From: Chromobotia macracanthus
Taxonomy: Eukaryota > Chordata > Actinopteri > Cypriniformes > Botiidae
NCBI GenBank assembly: GCA_036877525.1
Contig: JAZGTH010000005.1
Span: 5,164,001 to 5,228,000, forward strand
DNA length: 64,000 nucleotides
Direction: 5' to 3'
A program made the translations under genes and the position numbers. Below, one piece after another: positions 12,369-25,269 of the stretch (positions within the stretch are counted from its first letter, which is position 1; the number at the start of each line of letters is the position of its first letter). Under the pieces are notes generated by a model. That model was not told where the DNA came from, made no database searches, and was given only the letters and a program-made list of their open reading frames with translations.

Positions 12369-15300
12369 ATGAGATCTGCGATCATATTGTTGCTTTTGTT
12401 GGCGACTTCTTTTGCTGCTGAGGGTAAGTGGCCATGGCACAGTTAGTTTGTAATAGATTTATGACATATTTTCATTGAAGTTTGAAAACAATACTCATTT
12501 TATTGCATTTCCACAGAAACATGCGTAGGACGTTGTCAAAGTGGCTTTGATCCTACACAGAAATGTCAGTGTGATACAATGTGCAAGTACTATGGAAGCT
12601 GCTGTGAGGATTTTGACACTGCGTGTCGCAAGAGAAGTAAGAACTTAAGCTTTAAGTTTTAAGCTTTAAAGTTTCTTTAGGTTTTTAAGTTTTTCTAACA
12701 CTTAACAACTTTTGTTACAACCTATATTATTGCAATAATACCGATTATTAGTTTGTGCATATTCAAACTGTAAGAATTGTATTGTATGCAAATTCAGTCT
12801 TTTAAGTATTATATAATCTTTTTTAAAACTTGAACTGTGTAGTTTTAAAGTTACTGTAAAATATGCTACTTTGGGCATTTTAACTGTTAATATACAGGGA
12901 GAACTATTCAATCATTTGTAGGCTGATACAACCATATGAAACTGCAATCTCTGTGACTGTGTCAAAACTTGCACTGTTTGTTTGACCTTCAGGCACAGCA
13001 ACAGTGGCTTAACTAATTGCGAGATATTGTCACTGTCTATTTGGCAAACCATTTGCAAATTGGGAAAGTAATTTGTTAACAGTCATCACTGTTGTTGATA
13101 CTATTGCTGCAGAAATTATACACTTTGGGTTTAACAACCAAAAAAACAATGTTGTGAACACACTGTACTGTACTGTACCGGTCAAAGGTTTAATTTAAAT
13201 ATTTTGAAAACAAAAATTAAATCTAAAAAAATGTTTAAAAAAAGACCTCAAAAAGCTGGGTGATAAAATGTCAAGAGTTTATGCAAACTGTAGGGTGACT
13301 ACTTAAAAATGCTAAAATGTAGCATAGTTTTGATTTTTTGGGGGGTGGGGGGGTTTAGTCACAGCATAATTCCCATATTTCCAGCTGTGTTATTCAGTTG
13401 TGTTATTGCACTTATTATTATTCTAAAACGTGAGGAAGATGAATAGGTGATGCAGAAAGTTTTTTTTCCCAGCCCGTGGCGACACGTTTGAGGAGCCTGA
13501 TGAGTATCTGACCTCTCCAGCCACACCAACAGCAGAATCAGGTGTGTCGTCCACCACTCTGCAGCATACTACCACAGACCACACCCCCACACTTCCACCT
13601 GATCCAGACGCCGTCACCTGTAGCGGCCGCACCTTTGATGCCTTCATGCAGTTAAAGAATGGTTCTATCTTTGCATTCAGAGGTGAATAATGTAGAGGAT
13701 AAATTCATTATTCATAATAATGATTCAATGCTTTTTCTTGGTTACAATAAACCAGTGCTTCTTTGAGACAGTCAGCCAACATTTTTAATTTGTTTACCAG
13801 GGGACTATTTCTTTGAGCTGGATGACAAATCTGTAATGCCTGGCTATCCGAAACTCATTAAAGATGTGTGGGGCATCCCTGGACCCATTAATGCTGCTTT
13901 CACTCGTATCAACTGCCAGGGAAAGACTTACATATTTAAGGTCTGTATGTATAAGTATAGATGTAAACTCATTTAAGCTAAACTAAAATCTAGTTTTAAA
14001 TTTCACCATGTGCCTAAACGTAGGGCAACAGGTATTGGCGTTTTGATGGTGATGTCCTGGATGAAGATTATCCAAGAGACATATCTGTGGGATTTGAGAA
14101 CATTCCAGATGATATTGATGCTGCATTTGCAATCCCTGCCCCAGGGCATCGTGGGAAGGAAAAGGTTTATTTCTTTAAAGGTGTGTAAAACGGAATCGGA
14201 CTTAATGTTGTAAATACGCACAATTCCCAATATAATGGCAAACTTTTCATTGTGATATTTGTCACTTGCTGTTTCATTGGCCTGCAGTTATATGCAGAGA
14301 ATTGATTTATTCTACATTGAACAACTCATTTGTGCCATAGGTGACCAATACTACCAATATGAGTTTAAACACCAGCCGTCCCATGAAGAATGTGATCGCA
14401 TGACCAAGTCCTCACCTTCTGTTGCCTTTAAACGTTACACAAGTCTGTACTGTGACTTGGATGACGTTTTTTCCATGCTCTTCCAGGGCTGTAAGTCTGT
14501 GTGTGTATGTCTTCATCAAGCAACGGGTCTATAAATCAGTGGTTCTTAATAGGTTTTATTTCACAACCCAATGAACATTTTATGTCAAATGGAGACCCAG
14601 CCTGACAAGGCCATATAAAGTTTTAATATCATCCATATTACATAAGTGACTGCCATTATTGTGTCTGCTTTATTGCCATATGGCCTTTGACATTGAAGCA
14701 TTTTTTGCTCCCTATTAAAAGTTAATTTGCCATCATAACTACTACTCACAATTATATGGTTAGCTGCATTTTTATTTTTGTATCAGCATTGTTTTCTCCC
14801 TGCTATTGACCACTATCAGAACAGACTTTCAATCCATCTTTGCTTCATGACCCACCAGTTGAGAATCACTGTCATAAATATTCATTTTGCTGCTTTTATG
14901 ACAATCTTTCATCTGCTGCTATTGATCACCTCATTTAATTCACTTTTCACTTAATTTCACTGCTTAAGTTCAAGGGAATCACAAAGGGCCACGCTTCATC
15001 TCCAAAGACTGGGTTGGCATCAAACCTCCTGTGGATGCTGCAATGGTGGGTAGATTGTACTTAAGTCCTGGGCCTTCACCCTCCCCAGCAACCACTTTGA
15101 GCAAAAGCCGATCCGGACGGAGAAAGAAAGACAGGGGTCGAGGATCCAGAGATAGTCGCTCGCTCTTCTGGGAAGACTTTGGCCTGGACTATGAAGAAAG
15201 GTGGAAAGGCACAAATTCTTATGTAGCTATACATTGAGTTATATATAGATGAGCCTGTTTGAATGTATTTTTGTTGAAAGCAGATTGACAGATGAATACA

Positions 15301-15790
15301 TTATGTGTACCTACACATGTTTATGGGTTGTATAGATATTTTGGAGCAGAGAAACGTGGTAAAAATCAGAGAAAGGGTCGTGGAAGACGTCCATCCTTCT
15401 TTGACTTGAGCTACGACCCCGATGATTACATAGGTGTGGATGTTGTCCAAGAGAAAGCCACGCCTGTGCAGAATGTTTACTTCTTTAAGAAAGGTACAAA
15501 AAACACTAACTAATGTCAATTTATTGGGTTACATTCAAAACAAGTAAAGATTCTATAAATGTTATCTTCTTTTGGATTTTTATATATGTGGTGCATTTAT
15601 TGTAAGGCAACATATTGTTTTATTACATTTTACCTGTTTAACTGTTACGTGTAATTATTTCCCTCTAGATAAATATTACAGAGTGGACCTGCAGACCAAA
15701 CGGATTGACTACGTGAACCCTCCTTACCCAAGATCTATTGCTAAATATTGGTTGGGATGTAAAGAGAAGGACTTGTCAGAGAAGCGATAA
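12369..15790 (+). CDS. vtn: Vitronectin: somatomedin-B domain, RGD, hemopexin repeats
   Basis: Nine coding exons: 12369-12423, 12517-12636, 13473-13682, 13801-13940, 14024-14180, 14341-14490, 14969-15200, 15336-15493, 15669-15790. They sum to 1344 bp (447 residues) with all phases closing. Residues 1 to about 17 are a hydrophobic signal peptide; I chose this ATG because upstream in-frame ATGs would bury it. Exon 2 is a somatomedin-B domain with the usual eight cysteines. TRGD follows at residues 59-62, as in human vitronectin, then a Ser/Thr/Pro linker. Exons 4-9 code hemopexin-type repeats (DYFFELDD, YWRFDGD, YYQYEFK, KYYRVDL) and end near YPRSIAKYWLGC. Basic clusters in exons 7 and 8 (SGRRKKDRGRGSR, RGKNQRKGRGRR) recall the mammalian heparin-binding segment. 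Vitronectin is a secreted adhesion protein, mainly of liver, that binds integrins, PAI-1 and complement terminal complexes. I cannot tell the teleost a and b copies apart. A polyadenylation signal AATAAA lies at 15987-15992. Confidence 0.95.
14537..14871. mobile_element. hAT-type short DNA transposon remnant in vtn intron 6
   Basis: The left end begins CAGTGGTTCTTAATAGG and the right end finishes CCAGTTGAGAATCACTG, which are inverted copies of the CAGTGRTTCTCAACTGG end typical of hAT elements. The flanks CTATAAAT (left) and TCATAAAT (right) look like a diverged 8-bp target duplication. At about 335 bp, with no transposase frame, it is a non-autonomous copy. Confidence 0.75.
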
Positions 15791-16439
15791 GAAACAATGT
15801 TTCAAAGAGTTACAAACTTAAAATCTTATAAAAAATTAAAAACTATAAAAGAACTTAGAATTAGATATTGTTATTAATAAGAAGAATTAGTAAAAAATAT
15901 TAATGATTTTTGATCAGTTACAATCCATTACATGTATTAGGAGATAACGCTTCTGGTACCAGCATTTGTATTTAAACATTGAAGAAAATAAACAGGTTGT
16001 CCAGTACAATTAACAGTGTCTCTAACTTTTGCTGTGTTTGGCTGTGTGTTTGGTCTCTATTAGTTTAAGGATGAGTTCAAAGTCTTTATTAATACACAAC
16101 CACACACTTCAAAGAACAGCTGACACTGGCATATGAATAGAATATACATTATGGTTGTGCATTCTCTCTGATATCACTAGAACTATCATGTAACGTCTGA
16201 TAATGGCACTCGCTGTTATCAGTGTGTGAAGTTCCTCATTATAATCTCAATGTCAAGAACAACAATAATGACTGATAAAAACAAATTACAACCTGTGTTA
16301 AAATAGTTTTATTAATTTATTTTCCTAACAATACGACAGATTTTTTAGTCTCCCCACTCACACTATGGTTGGTTCTGTGTTGTTATGTAACACCAATTTT
16401 ACAATATTTATTAATTTCCAATGTAAAACCAATGTGCTA

Positions 16440-16790
16440 AATGTTTTTTCCTGTGAAACATCAAGAAAACTGTTATTTACATTGTATTGTTCCAAACCTG
16501 TATGATTTTCTTTCCTTGGTGAAGCACAAGATGTTTTTTGTTCTAAATACAATAAAAACGAATGGTGACTCATTCTGTCAGTCATTTACATTTTGTGTAG
16601 CATTTATTTTGTATTTTTCTTTTGTGGAACACAAAGGAACTCATGTGACTGACAGAGTGAGTCACTGTTCAGTTGTATTGTATTTAGAAAAACATCATAA
16701 AAAATTTCTTATCTTGTGTTCCACAAAAGAAAGAAATTCATATGGATTTGGAAAAATGTAAGGGAGAGTAATTAATGACAAAGGACATTT
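16440..16790. mobile_element. Foldback (long imperfect inverted repeat) element
   Basis: The left arm (about 16480-16590) and right arm (about 16640-16765) are imperfect reverse complements. For example GTGACTCATTCTGTCAGTCA at about 16564 pairs with TGACTGACAGAGTGAGTCAC at about 16646, and ACAAGATG...AAATACAAT pairs with ATTGTATTTAG...CTTGT. The outer sequence TCCAAATCCATATGA with TTCCACAAAAGAAAG resembles the interior of common cyprinid short inverted-repeat elements. No coding frame is present. Confidence 0.6.
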
Positions 16791-19695
16791 TCAGGTAAAG
16801 TATTAAGCCCTTGAAAGCGCTTACTCCAAGTTTAATATACATAGGCCACTATTAGTCCTTCTAAAGTTGTTCTGACAAGTGTAAATGTTGTGCCTCTGTT
16901 TTGTTTCCAAAACAATTAAGTTTGAGAGTTGTTTGTTTGAGAGGCAACAATTTTTGAATTTTTTTTTCAGAAAAATCTTTGTTTTTGAAAATGTGCTGTT
17001 CTGTTTGGTGCTGGTGGTTGTTCAGAAAACACACACATAACCTTTAAAGGAACTGTTGCTGCTTCTCACAACTTAGAAGGACAGGCTGGCTTTCCAGCAT
17101 TTGAGTCACAACCCCTCCTAATTTAATCTCCTCCTGGAAGCCTTTAATATAACGCATAATATTTTGAATGCTTTGAAGTATTGAGTAACTTGGAAGCCTA
17201 ATTATATTGCACAATAGCATGTGTCTGTCAAAACACCATAGTGTTACCAGAAGTCATATTGGCATGAATACAAAATTAATGAGATCTAAGTAACTTTTGA
17301 GGGAATAAAATTTTATGCTTCCCCCTGGTTGCAGTGTTAGTCCTGAATTTTGAACATCTAAGCAGCACTTTAGCAACAGGCCCACACCATCAGGTAAATA
17401 TTTGATTTAGTATGTTGGCCAGAGGTTTATATTAAGTAATATGTGGTGTTATAAATGTTTAAATTAGCATAGACCTAATAGGGATTTGTTAAAAAATAGT
17501 TTAAAGCTATAAAGGTTTTCTTCCTAACGTCTTGAGCATATGCTTAAGTGTGAAATTCTAGACAACAGCTCCCTCTGTTGATTGACAGACCTGTCTCGTC
17601 TGAGACAAAAGTGATTTCAGCTATTGTCACACCACGGTTTAGCCATTAATAAAATCAATTCAGTTGTTTCAGTAAGCAATAAAAACTTTATTTTTTTAGT
17701 TCCTTTTGTAATGTGTTTACATTGGGTCTCACAGTTGTAACAGTGATGTGAGAAGCTGCAGAAAGGAAAAAATTAATTTAGTTTTAGTTGAAAAAATCAA
17801 CATCTACTATATTATCGTGAAATATCGATATATGTTATTAATAGCCATCAGTGGAGCCAAACCAGACAAACCGTAATCTCACATAGACCCATGATTGCAG
17901 CAGTTGTCTGGTGCTGCTTGACTCTTAAGTTTGTTCAGTTTATTTTCAGGCAAAAAATAATAAAAAACAAGGAAAGCGTTTTAGACTGCATTTGATGAAG
18001 ATAAATACAAATGCTACCTTTTGTACAGGATTTAGATATCATATGGGAAATTGTGTTTTGGTAAATTAACAATAATGTAAACCAGTAATAAATTCTGATT
18101 AGAACAAGAGATTAAATCAGTCAATTATTTCCTATAGGCAAGATTTTCCACATTTAGTACAGATTCCTGTATGTATAAGGCTTTAGAAATTAGTCTAAAG
18201 TAGGCTGATAGCAGCATATTATATTTCTCTCTAAACCTTCTTCTAAATTAACATTAACTAAATCATAACCATAATCATGCCTACTTAGTAGTTATCATGG
18301 TTCTGGTTAAAGACATTATGATTTGATATGTCTGTGAGAATGATTTTAGAGGGGTCATATCATGCATTCTTTTCATTTAATGTTTTCCCCCAATTATAAT
18401 GTTAGTAAAGTTTATTTGCCAAAGACATTTTTTTGCATTTGAATTATTATTATTATCACAATTATAAAGTGAGAGCGAACACCTGAGTCGTCTCTTGAGG
18501 AAAATATTTCAAAAGTTTGTCCAGCTTTCATACTTTAGAGCTGCAGTGTTACTGGCATGATTTTTAATCCAAAGTCAAAATTGTGCCACGGAGATCCACC
18601 TGAAAGAGATCAAGATAGATTATACACAAAACCTTATCAGATCTTTGTGAATAAGGAACTCCTCTTTTCAAATAAACCTTAAATAATTTATTTTTAAACA
18701 ATAGTACACAATAAACATTGATAAGATTTCTCATTTACGCCTTCGCTTGTGAATTAGTTAACAGTAAATTGCAACATTTTATCAATATTGCTGAAACACC
18801 ATCGTCACTTCGTCTAAAACTGTGTCGCTGTCTAAAACCAGGAGCATAAAGAATGAGCGACATGAAAAGTGACCAATCAACGTGCTGCTTGTATGGGTTT
18901 CTGTTTAAAAACGCAGAGGACTCGGGCCCAACAAAAACAACAAAAAAGACATTATTATTAATTATTATTATTAATTAATTATCCGTACTCTGACAATAAA
19001 AAAATGTAATGTTTACTCTGTGAAACTCTGTAAACGGTAACTAATAAAATATTTCTCCTGTGTACTGACTGGTTAGTATCGCAGTTAACAACGTGAGCAG
19101 TATGAGTCTGTAAATGTTCGTTTTGGTCGTTAACTATAATGCAAAATACTACGTCCTGCTTTGCTGTCAGTGTGTTTGATTATACGTAAATACGCAGATT
19201 CATCGCCTCCGGGCTGGTGGCGCAGCATTATAATCACGCCCCCATTCATGTGCACCCGCCCTCCGCTTGTGTGTTCTGCTGTTAACGGAACAACAGCGTA
19301 TCATGTGTGCAGTGTACCCATCTTTCAGGCTGGGTGAGCTGTGTTATATGAGCTGAAGGTTTCATCTGAGCTCTGCACAACATAATCATAACCGGCACAG
19401 TGACAGGCGTGGACGGAGTGTGAAATAATCCGAGGTAATGTATTGATTTGAAAGGTTTTCTGTTGCTATTCTCGATTCATCGATTTCCTAGTATTACAAG
19501 TATACAAGCGCTGAATGTAATGGAAAGGAAACTGGCAGCATTTTATCCCATTTCCTCTGATTATAGTTTATTGCAGGGTAATGAAGTTGCAATTACGTCA
19601 GGCAGTAATACATTAAGATTGTTGCATGTTTTAAACCGTATTCGGTGAGCGTATATGAGAGACGTATAAGTGGCACGGAGGGCTTGTAAATATGC

Positions 19696-19696
<1 letters not shown>

Positions 19697-19732
<36 letters not shown>
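19697..19732. repeat. ATT trinucleotide microsatellite
   Basis: About twelve ATT units in a row lie upstream of aldh3a2. Confidence 0.9.
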
Positions 19733-20380
19733 GTGGTCTTACATGGCACTTTTTGAATGACACTTTCGCAGTCCGCTATATGTTCCTGACTTCTGACCTG
19801 CTAAACCAAAATGAAGGCGGTCACGTGATAAACCTTTAAAGCGCCATTATTATATATTATTGTTTATATGTGTTTTATTATTATTGTTGATATTGTTATT
19901 ATGTACTGATTTATTAAATAGTAATAATAAATAAATCCTTTGTTATGTATTGTTGTTATTAAATAGTAATAATAAATAAATCATTTTTAGTAATAAATGT
20001 CATAATGTCTGTAGGGAACAAAGTTTTAGGTCATGAGCTGTGATCAGATGTTTCATATTCATTTGCGAAAGTCATACTTTAAAACAGTTGCTTTGTTTCC
20101 TTGGTTTTGACGTAATTTGTTTAAAACTTTATCTTACAGCCAAGAATGCATTTCTTATTTTCATCTTTTTGAATTTATTATAAAAAATAATTTTTGCATT
20201 TATTTCCTTAGTTTTAATTCTCATGAGAGTTTTGTTATTTACTTTTCAAGAGCTCAGATGTCAGTCTACAGAGTCTTATATAACGGGCTGTCACTCATAA
20301 TATATGGGATTATTGCTTAAGTAAACTTAAATGTGACAGAAGTGTAAACAGAGCAAAATGAATGCTTCCTCTTTCACAGT

Positions 20381-23300
20381 ATGTCTCGAGAGCAGAAAGC
20401 AGTGGAGCGGGCCAGAAAGGCCTTCCTCACAGGCCGGACCAAATCATTGGACTACCGCATTTCCCAACTAAAGAACCTGCAGCGATTTATTAATGAAAGA
20501 CAGAAGGAAATCGCAGAAGGGCTCAAAAAGGATCTCAATAAGGTTAGTGTATTGTTCAGTGCTAAACCATGTTTGCTAGGTTGTAGTGCTATATGCTGAA
20601 GTAAATCCATGCATGACTATTACAAATGATAAAGTGCTTCATATATCTGGTGACAGAGTGAATTTGGAACTCCTTTGTATGAGACCCTGGGTATGGAGAG
20701 TGAAATAAACCAGGCTGTCAGCAAGCTGAAAGAATGGGCAGCTCCTCGACCCGTGACCAAAAACCTTATGACCATTTCAGACCAGGTCTACATCCAGCCG
20801 GAGCCTTTGGGGGTAGTGTTGGTCATTGGAGCCTGGAATTACCCCTGGGCTGTTACCATCCAGCCCCTGATAGGAGCTATAGCAGCAGGTAACCTTAGTG
20901 TATTGGAAATTATGTGTGTAAGGGTTATCTGTGTTTATTTATAATCTTTACTTATCTATATGCAATATGCAGTGTCCTATGCTCAAAAGTATGTCAGCTT
21001 TATAAGATATGAGTCATTTGTCTGAACAATGAATTTTGGAACTTAATTCTCTTGTGTTTTTGTAATGTGGCAGTGATAAATGAGTTTTAGTCACATTAGT
21101 TAAAAGCACATTATAGATATCTGGTTACATTGTACTTTACCCTTTTACTTTGATATTACCCTGTGCTAACAGAACAAAGTACAATTCCTGTTTCAAACCT
21201 TTATTCACTGTCACACTCCCAGTTACACTTTAAGATTTTTTTGCTATTTAATTATATAAATTACATAAACTAGTTTATCTTACTGTTAATCTACTTTTAA
21301 GATGGTTGGTTAGTCCATTATGCTGACATGTTTTGGTTGATCTCAGAAGAACTGACAGATCATGCCACAATGAGCTTTAATCCTGTCTGTTATCTTCAAG
21401 AATGTTGTCACCCTGTACTAAGTGAAGGGTCAAGTTTGGCTCAGCTATAATCAACTACAGAGAAATTGAGTGCTTACCGACAGAGTGTAATTGTTTAATA
21501 TTAAGATGTTTTTGTGTTTTACATCTGTCTAAGCACCACATCAGGACATGTAAGCATAAAAGTCCAGTGCAGATAAAAAAAAGGTGATTTGTTTATTACA
21601 TGTGTCATATACCTCAGTCTAGGCAGACTGTACTGCAGCATACGGTTCCACATGAGCCGATAGGGGACAGCTTTTCCCTCAGTCTATCAGACTGCTAAGC
21701 ACCCAAAATTTATACACCCTCATACAGCACACCCACACTCCATCCCATGCCACACACTGCAATGTACTTTACTTAACACCACAATTTCAACAGACTCTAA
21801 AGTACATGCATTGCACTTTACTATAATAATCACTCTGCCTTCACCCACTTATCAACCCACTGCACACCTACAACTCTATTAGCACAATTATCATGTATAT
21901 TATCAGTGTGTATTATATAGAATCTGTACCTGTATATTTATTGTGTATTTCTTCTGTGCATGTTGTGTATATCCTGTATATCATCTGTCTAATGTGTATA
22001 TAAAGTGTATTGTTTCACTCACCACGGCTCTTGTATGTGACAATAAAGTGATTTGATTGATATTTGATTACAAAAAACACTGTGTTGTTTGGCAGGAAAT
22101 GCAGCTGTGATCAAGCCATCAGAAGTCAGTGCACACACTGCTAAAGTCATGGAGGATCTCTTACCTCTCTACTTGGACAAAGTAAGAACCCACTGTCATA
22201 TTTTTTTGAAAAAATATAAAGCCTTTTGTCAATTAAACAAATAAAAGGCATTTTTTATTGATGGGTGTATTGGTGCTAATATTGTTTTCATTGGTTTTGT
22301 GAAAAGGGATAAGATGGAATATGATGGATGAATGCATTTGGAAGCTGTTTGACTACAATTAGTAGACATTTTGCGTGACAAGATGCCACCAATTAGCTGT
22401 TCTAAATTTGCGTTGTGATGATGAGACCATGAAGTTGTAGGAGAGATATTCTGCATCGCTATAGAAATAAATTGAAATTGAAAATTTGAATGAAGTAGCA
22501 CTGATCAAATGTATAGTTTAGCGGCCATTATACAAATTTATTTGACCAGTCAACATTGCAATTGACCAATCACATGTGAATCTGTATACAGAGTAATTAA
22601 CTATGCATTCTAATGTTAATCTCAGGAGATGTACCCTGTTGTCACCGGTGGGGTAACAGAGACCCAAGAGTTGCTGAAACAGCGGTTCGATCATATTTTC
22701 TACACTGGAAATGGTACAGTGGCTAAAATCATCATGGAGGCAGCAGCTAAACACTTAACTCCCGTCACTCTGGAGCTGGGGGGGAAGAGCCCCTGCTACA
22801 TTGACAATAACTGTGACCTTACTGTTGCCTGCCGGTCAGTTTATTTAAAATCTCTAGTTATCTTAGCATTGAAGCTGTGAAAGGATTTGGAGGTTTTTTG
22901 AAAAACACATTTGTTGCTTCAGGCGTATTGCGTGGGGGAAGTATACGAACTGCGGTCAGACTTGCATTGCTCCAGACTATATACTCTGTGACCCCAGTAT
23001 CCAAGACAGAGTGATTGAAGAGCTCAAGAAAAATATAAAGGTATGTATAGTCATTATTTACACTACTAACAATACCAGATACAATGTGATCTTATTAGTA
23101 ATCATAAGCATTTGTAAGGTGTAATTCTAGCATATATATGTCTTTGTAAGCTTGGACTGAAATACAATGTGTTAACATCTAACTTTTCACCACAACTTTA
23201 GGAATCCTTTTTAAGATACTTCAACATAAATATATTTCATTCACACTTTTTAACACAGTTAACTGTATTCACAATATGACTTTTATTTTATGGTCATTCC

Positions 23301-25041
23301 GTGATTTCTAAAGAGGTTGAGCCATTGTAACATCACAAATACATGCCAGTAAATGAATAAAACTTATTTTAAAATGAATTTCATTTTAAATGAATTTTAA
23401 ATTCTGAAAAGACATACTGAAAAGACTGGGAGTCTGGTTGTGGGATTGTGTGTTAAATATTAAACTTGGGTCACCTGTGGCAGTTCCCAAAGAAAACGCC
23501 TACTGATATACCTTGAATGCAAAGTAAGTTGTTTTGGATAAAAGCATCTGCCGAAATGGTCTACCACTTGAGTTACAGGAACATTTTTACTTCTCCAAAG
23601 TTGTGCATTCGTCAGATACATACACAGATGTCTATCCAGTATCTATCCAGACCCTATTATCTGTTTAGCATTACTAGATTGAACTAGAATAAATAAAAAA
23701 TGCACACATTATAACCCATAAATGTTAATAGTGAAATAATGACATAACAGCTAATCAGTTAGTATTTATGGTTATCAGGAGTTCTATACTGAAGACCCCA
23801 AAACATGTCCAGATTATGGACGCATCATCAATCAGCGCCACTTCAAGAGAGTGATGGGAATGCTGGAGGGCAGCACTGTTGCTGTGGGGGGAGAAAACGA
23901 TGAGCCTGACTGCTACATTGGTATATATAGCTATATTGGTATATACTGCTACATTGGTATGCCACTATAGCTGGACTGATGTAATTTTAAAACATTACAT
24001 TTACTTGTCATTACATTGGCTAGTCACTGATACCCTTTCTGTGTGTGTTATATTAGGGTCTGTGCCACGGGTACTGAGGCCTGTGTCCCTTATGCCAAAA
24101 TGTTACATTTAACCAACCTATTATATGTTTTTCATACATATATGTTTTCTTCATACACTCTTTGCCTGAACAAAAGTTAACAGAACTAATGCATTGTGTA
24201 TTCACATTTATATCTCTGTATTCTGTTGAATCTTCTGTCCTTCACAGCTCCAACTATTTTAAGGGATGTGAAACCAGATGCAAAGGTGATGCAGGAGGAG
24301 ATTTTTGGGCCCCTGCTGCCCATTCTGACAGTAAGCAGTGTGGATGAAGCCATTCAGTTCATCAACCAGAGAGAGAAACCCCTCGCACTCTACATCTTCT
24401 CTCTAGATAATAAGGTTCAAACTTGTTCCCTTAATTCATGATTTATAGAGATGACATTTTCCTAATATGTACTGTACATTTCAGCTGATTAAGCGTATGA
24501 TTGGGGAGACCTCTAGTGGAGGGGTTTTGGCCAATGACTGTTTGATCCACTTCTCAGTCAACACTTTGCCCTTTGGTGGAGTTGGTAAGTTTTTTTCAAT
24601 TTACAATAATATTAGCAAAGAAAATCAGGTGGAGGTATCGCTGAAAGACACCGCAGCTTTATCTTTCAAGCAATGAAATAGACAGTAATGACAGACTAAA
24701 TAAGCTCTCTGGCTCCCCCAACAGGAAACAGCGGGATGGGCAGCTATCACGGCCAGTTTAGCTTTGACAGGTTGAGCCACCTGCGTGGCTGTCTGATCAA
24801 ACAGCAGAAGATGGAGGGGATGAATAAAATGCGTTATCCACCTCATACAGCAGATAAGCTGAGCTGGGCACGATTTTTAATTCTCAAACAAGTTGACTTA
24901 GACAGCCTGCGCCGTATGTTACTGCTGGCTCTTCTGGTGGTTGTCATTGCAGTGCTAATACAGGTAATCAACCATCATTCATTGGAATTAAGTGGTTGTG
25001 TTTAGTGGTTGTGGAATTAGGTGTTGAATTTATCTATCTCT

Positions 25042-25107
<66 letters not shown>

Positions 25108-25269
25108 ATATCATTGCTGTGTAGTAAATATTCAAATGCTTTTATGTCCCATCCAGTCATTTTGCCAGAACTATCCATTTTATAACGTAAACATTGCTGT
25201 TCATACTATATTTTATAAGCTATTCCTGTCTAACTCTGTTTTTCTTTACAGAGATACTTTACTGACTAA
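20381..25269 (+). CDS. aldh3a2: Fatty aldehyde dehydrogenase, ALDH3 family, membrane-anchored
   Basis: Ten coding exons: 20381-20542, 20657-20888, 22096-22181, 22626-22834, 22923-23040, 23779-23920, 24248-24414, 24485-24584, 24725-24963, 25252-25269. They sum to 1473 bp (490 residues; human FALDH has 485), with all phases closing. It oxidises medium- and long-chain fatty aldehydes to acids with NAD+ on the ER or peroxisome membrane. The catalytic Cys is in NCGQTCIAPDY (Cys244) and the general-base Glu in LELGGKSPCYID (Glu210). The Rossmann region has GAWNYPW and FYTGNGTVAK, and PFGGVGNSGMG is conserved. The C-terminus carries a hydrophobic run (MLLLALLVVVIAVLI) followed by a short polar end, the tail anchor that separates ALDH3A2 from the soluble ALDH3A1. 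The start sits one base after a splice acceptor, so the first exon is untranslated. A polyadenylation signal lies at 25987-25992. Confidence 0.95.
21600..22075 (+). mobile_element. 3' end of a LINE retrotransposon in aldh3a2 intron 3
   Basis: The segment starts with a decayed reading frame end (CCCTCAGTCTATCAGACTGC, the 'PQSIRLL' end of fish LINE reverse-transcriptase ORFs). It continues through a C- and A-rich 3' UTR and ends GACAATAAAGTGATTTGATTG plus a degenerate TTGATT tail. That 3' tail is typical of teleost L2/CR1-like LINEs. It is 5'-truncated and on the same strand as the gene. Confidence 0.65.
23490..23565 (+). repeat. SINE/LINE-type 3' tail fragment
   Basis: Contains TTTTGGATAAAAGCATCTGCC, a close match to the conserved GGATAAAAGCGTCTGC tail of many fish SINEs that share an L2-LINE end. 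It lies in aldh3a2 intron 6. No tRNA-like head is visible next to it. Confidence 0.55.
23913..23964 (+). repeat. 18-bp tandem repeat across the exon 7 donor of aldh3a2
   Basis: Nearly three copies of CTACATTGGTATATATAG. The first copy contains the exon end (ATTG before gtatat at 23921), so the two later copies repeat the same splice-donor sequence 18 and 36 bases downstream. Confidence 0.7.
25032..25107. repeat. TC then TA dinucleotide microsatellite
   Basis: A run of CT units with two interruptions passes into TATATATATATA, inside the last intron of aldh3a2. Confidence 0.9.

Larger units (their letters stand above)
15791..20380. other. Spacer between vtn and aldh3a2, including the aldh3a2 promoter and untranslated first exon
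   Basis: The vtn 3' UTR ends near 16010. A foldback element lies at 16440-16790. The part from about 17000 to 19100 is AT-rich with no gene I can support. A region richer in C and G near 19200-19434 has no coding frame and ends at a good donor (cgag before gtaatg at 19435). It is the likely untranslated first exon and promoter of aldh3a2, whose coding start follows an acceptor at 20379. An ATT trinucleotide repeat lies at 19697-19732. Confidence 0.5.
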
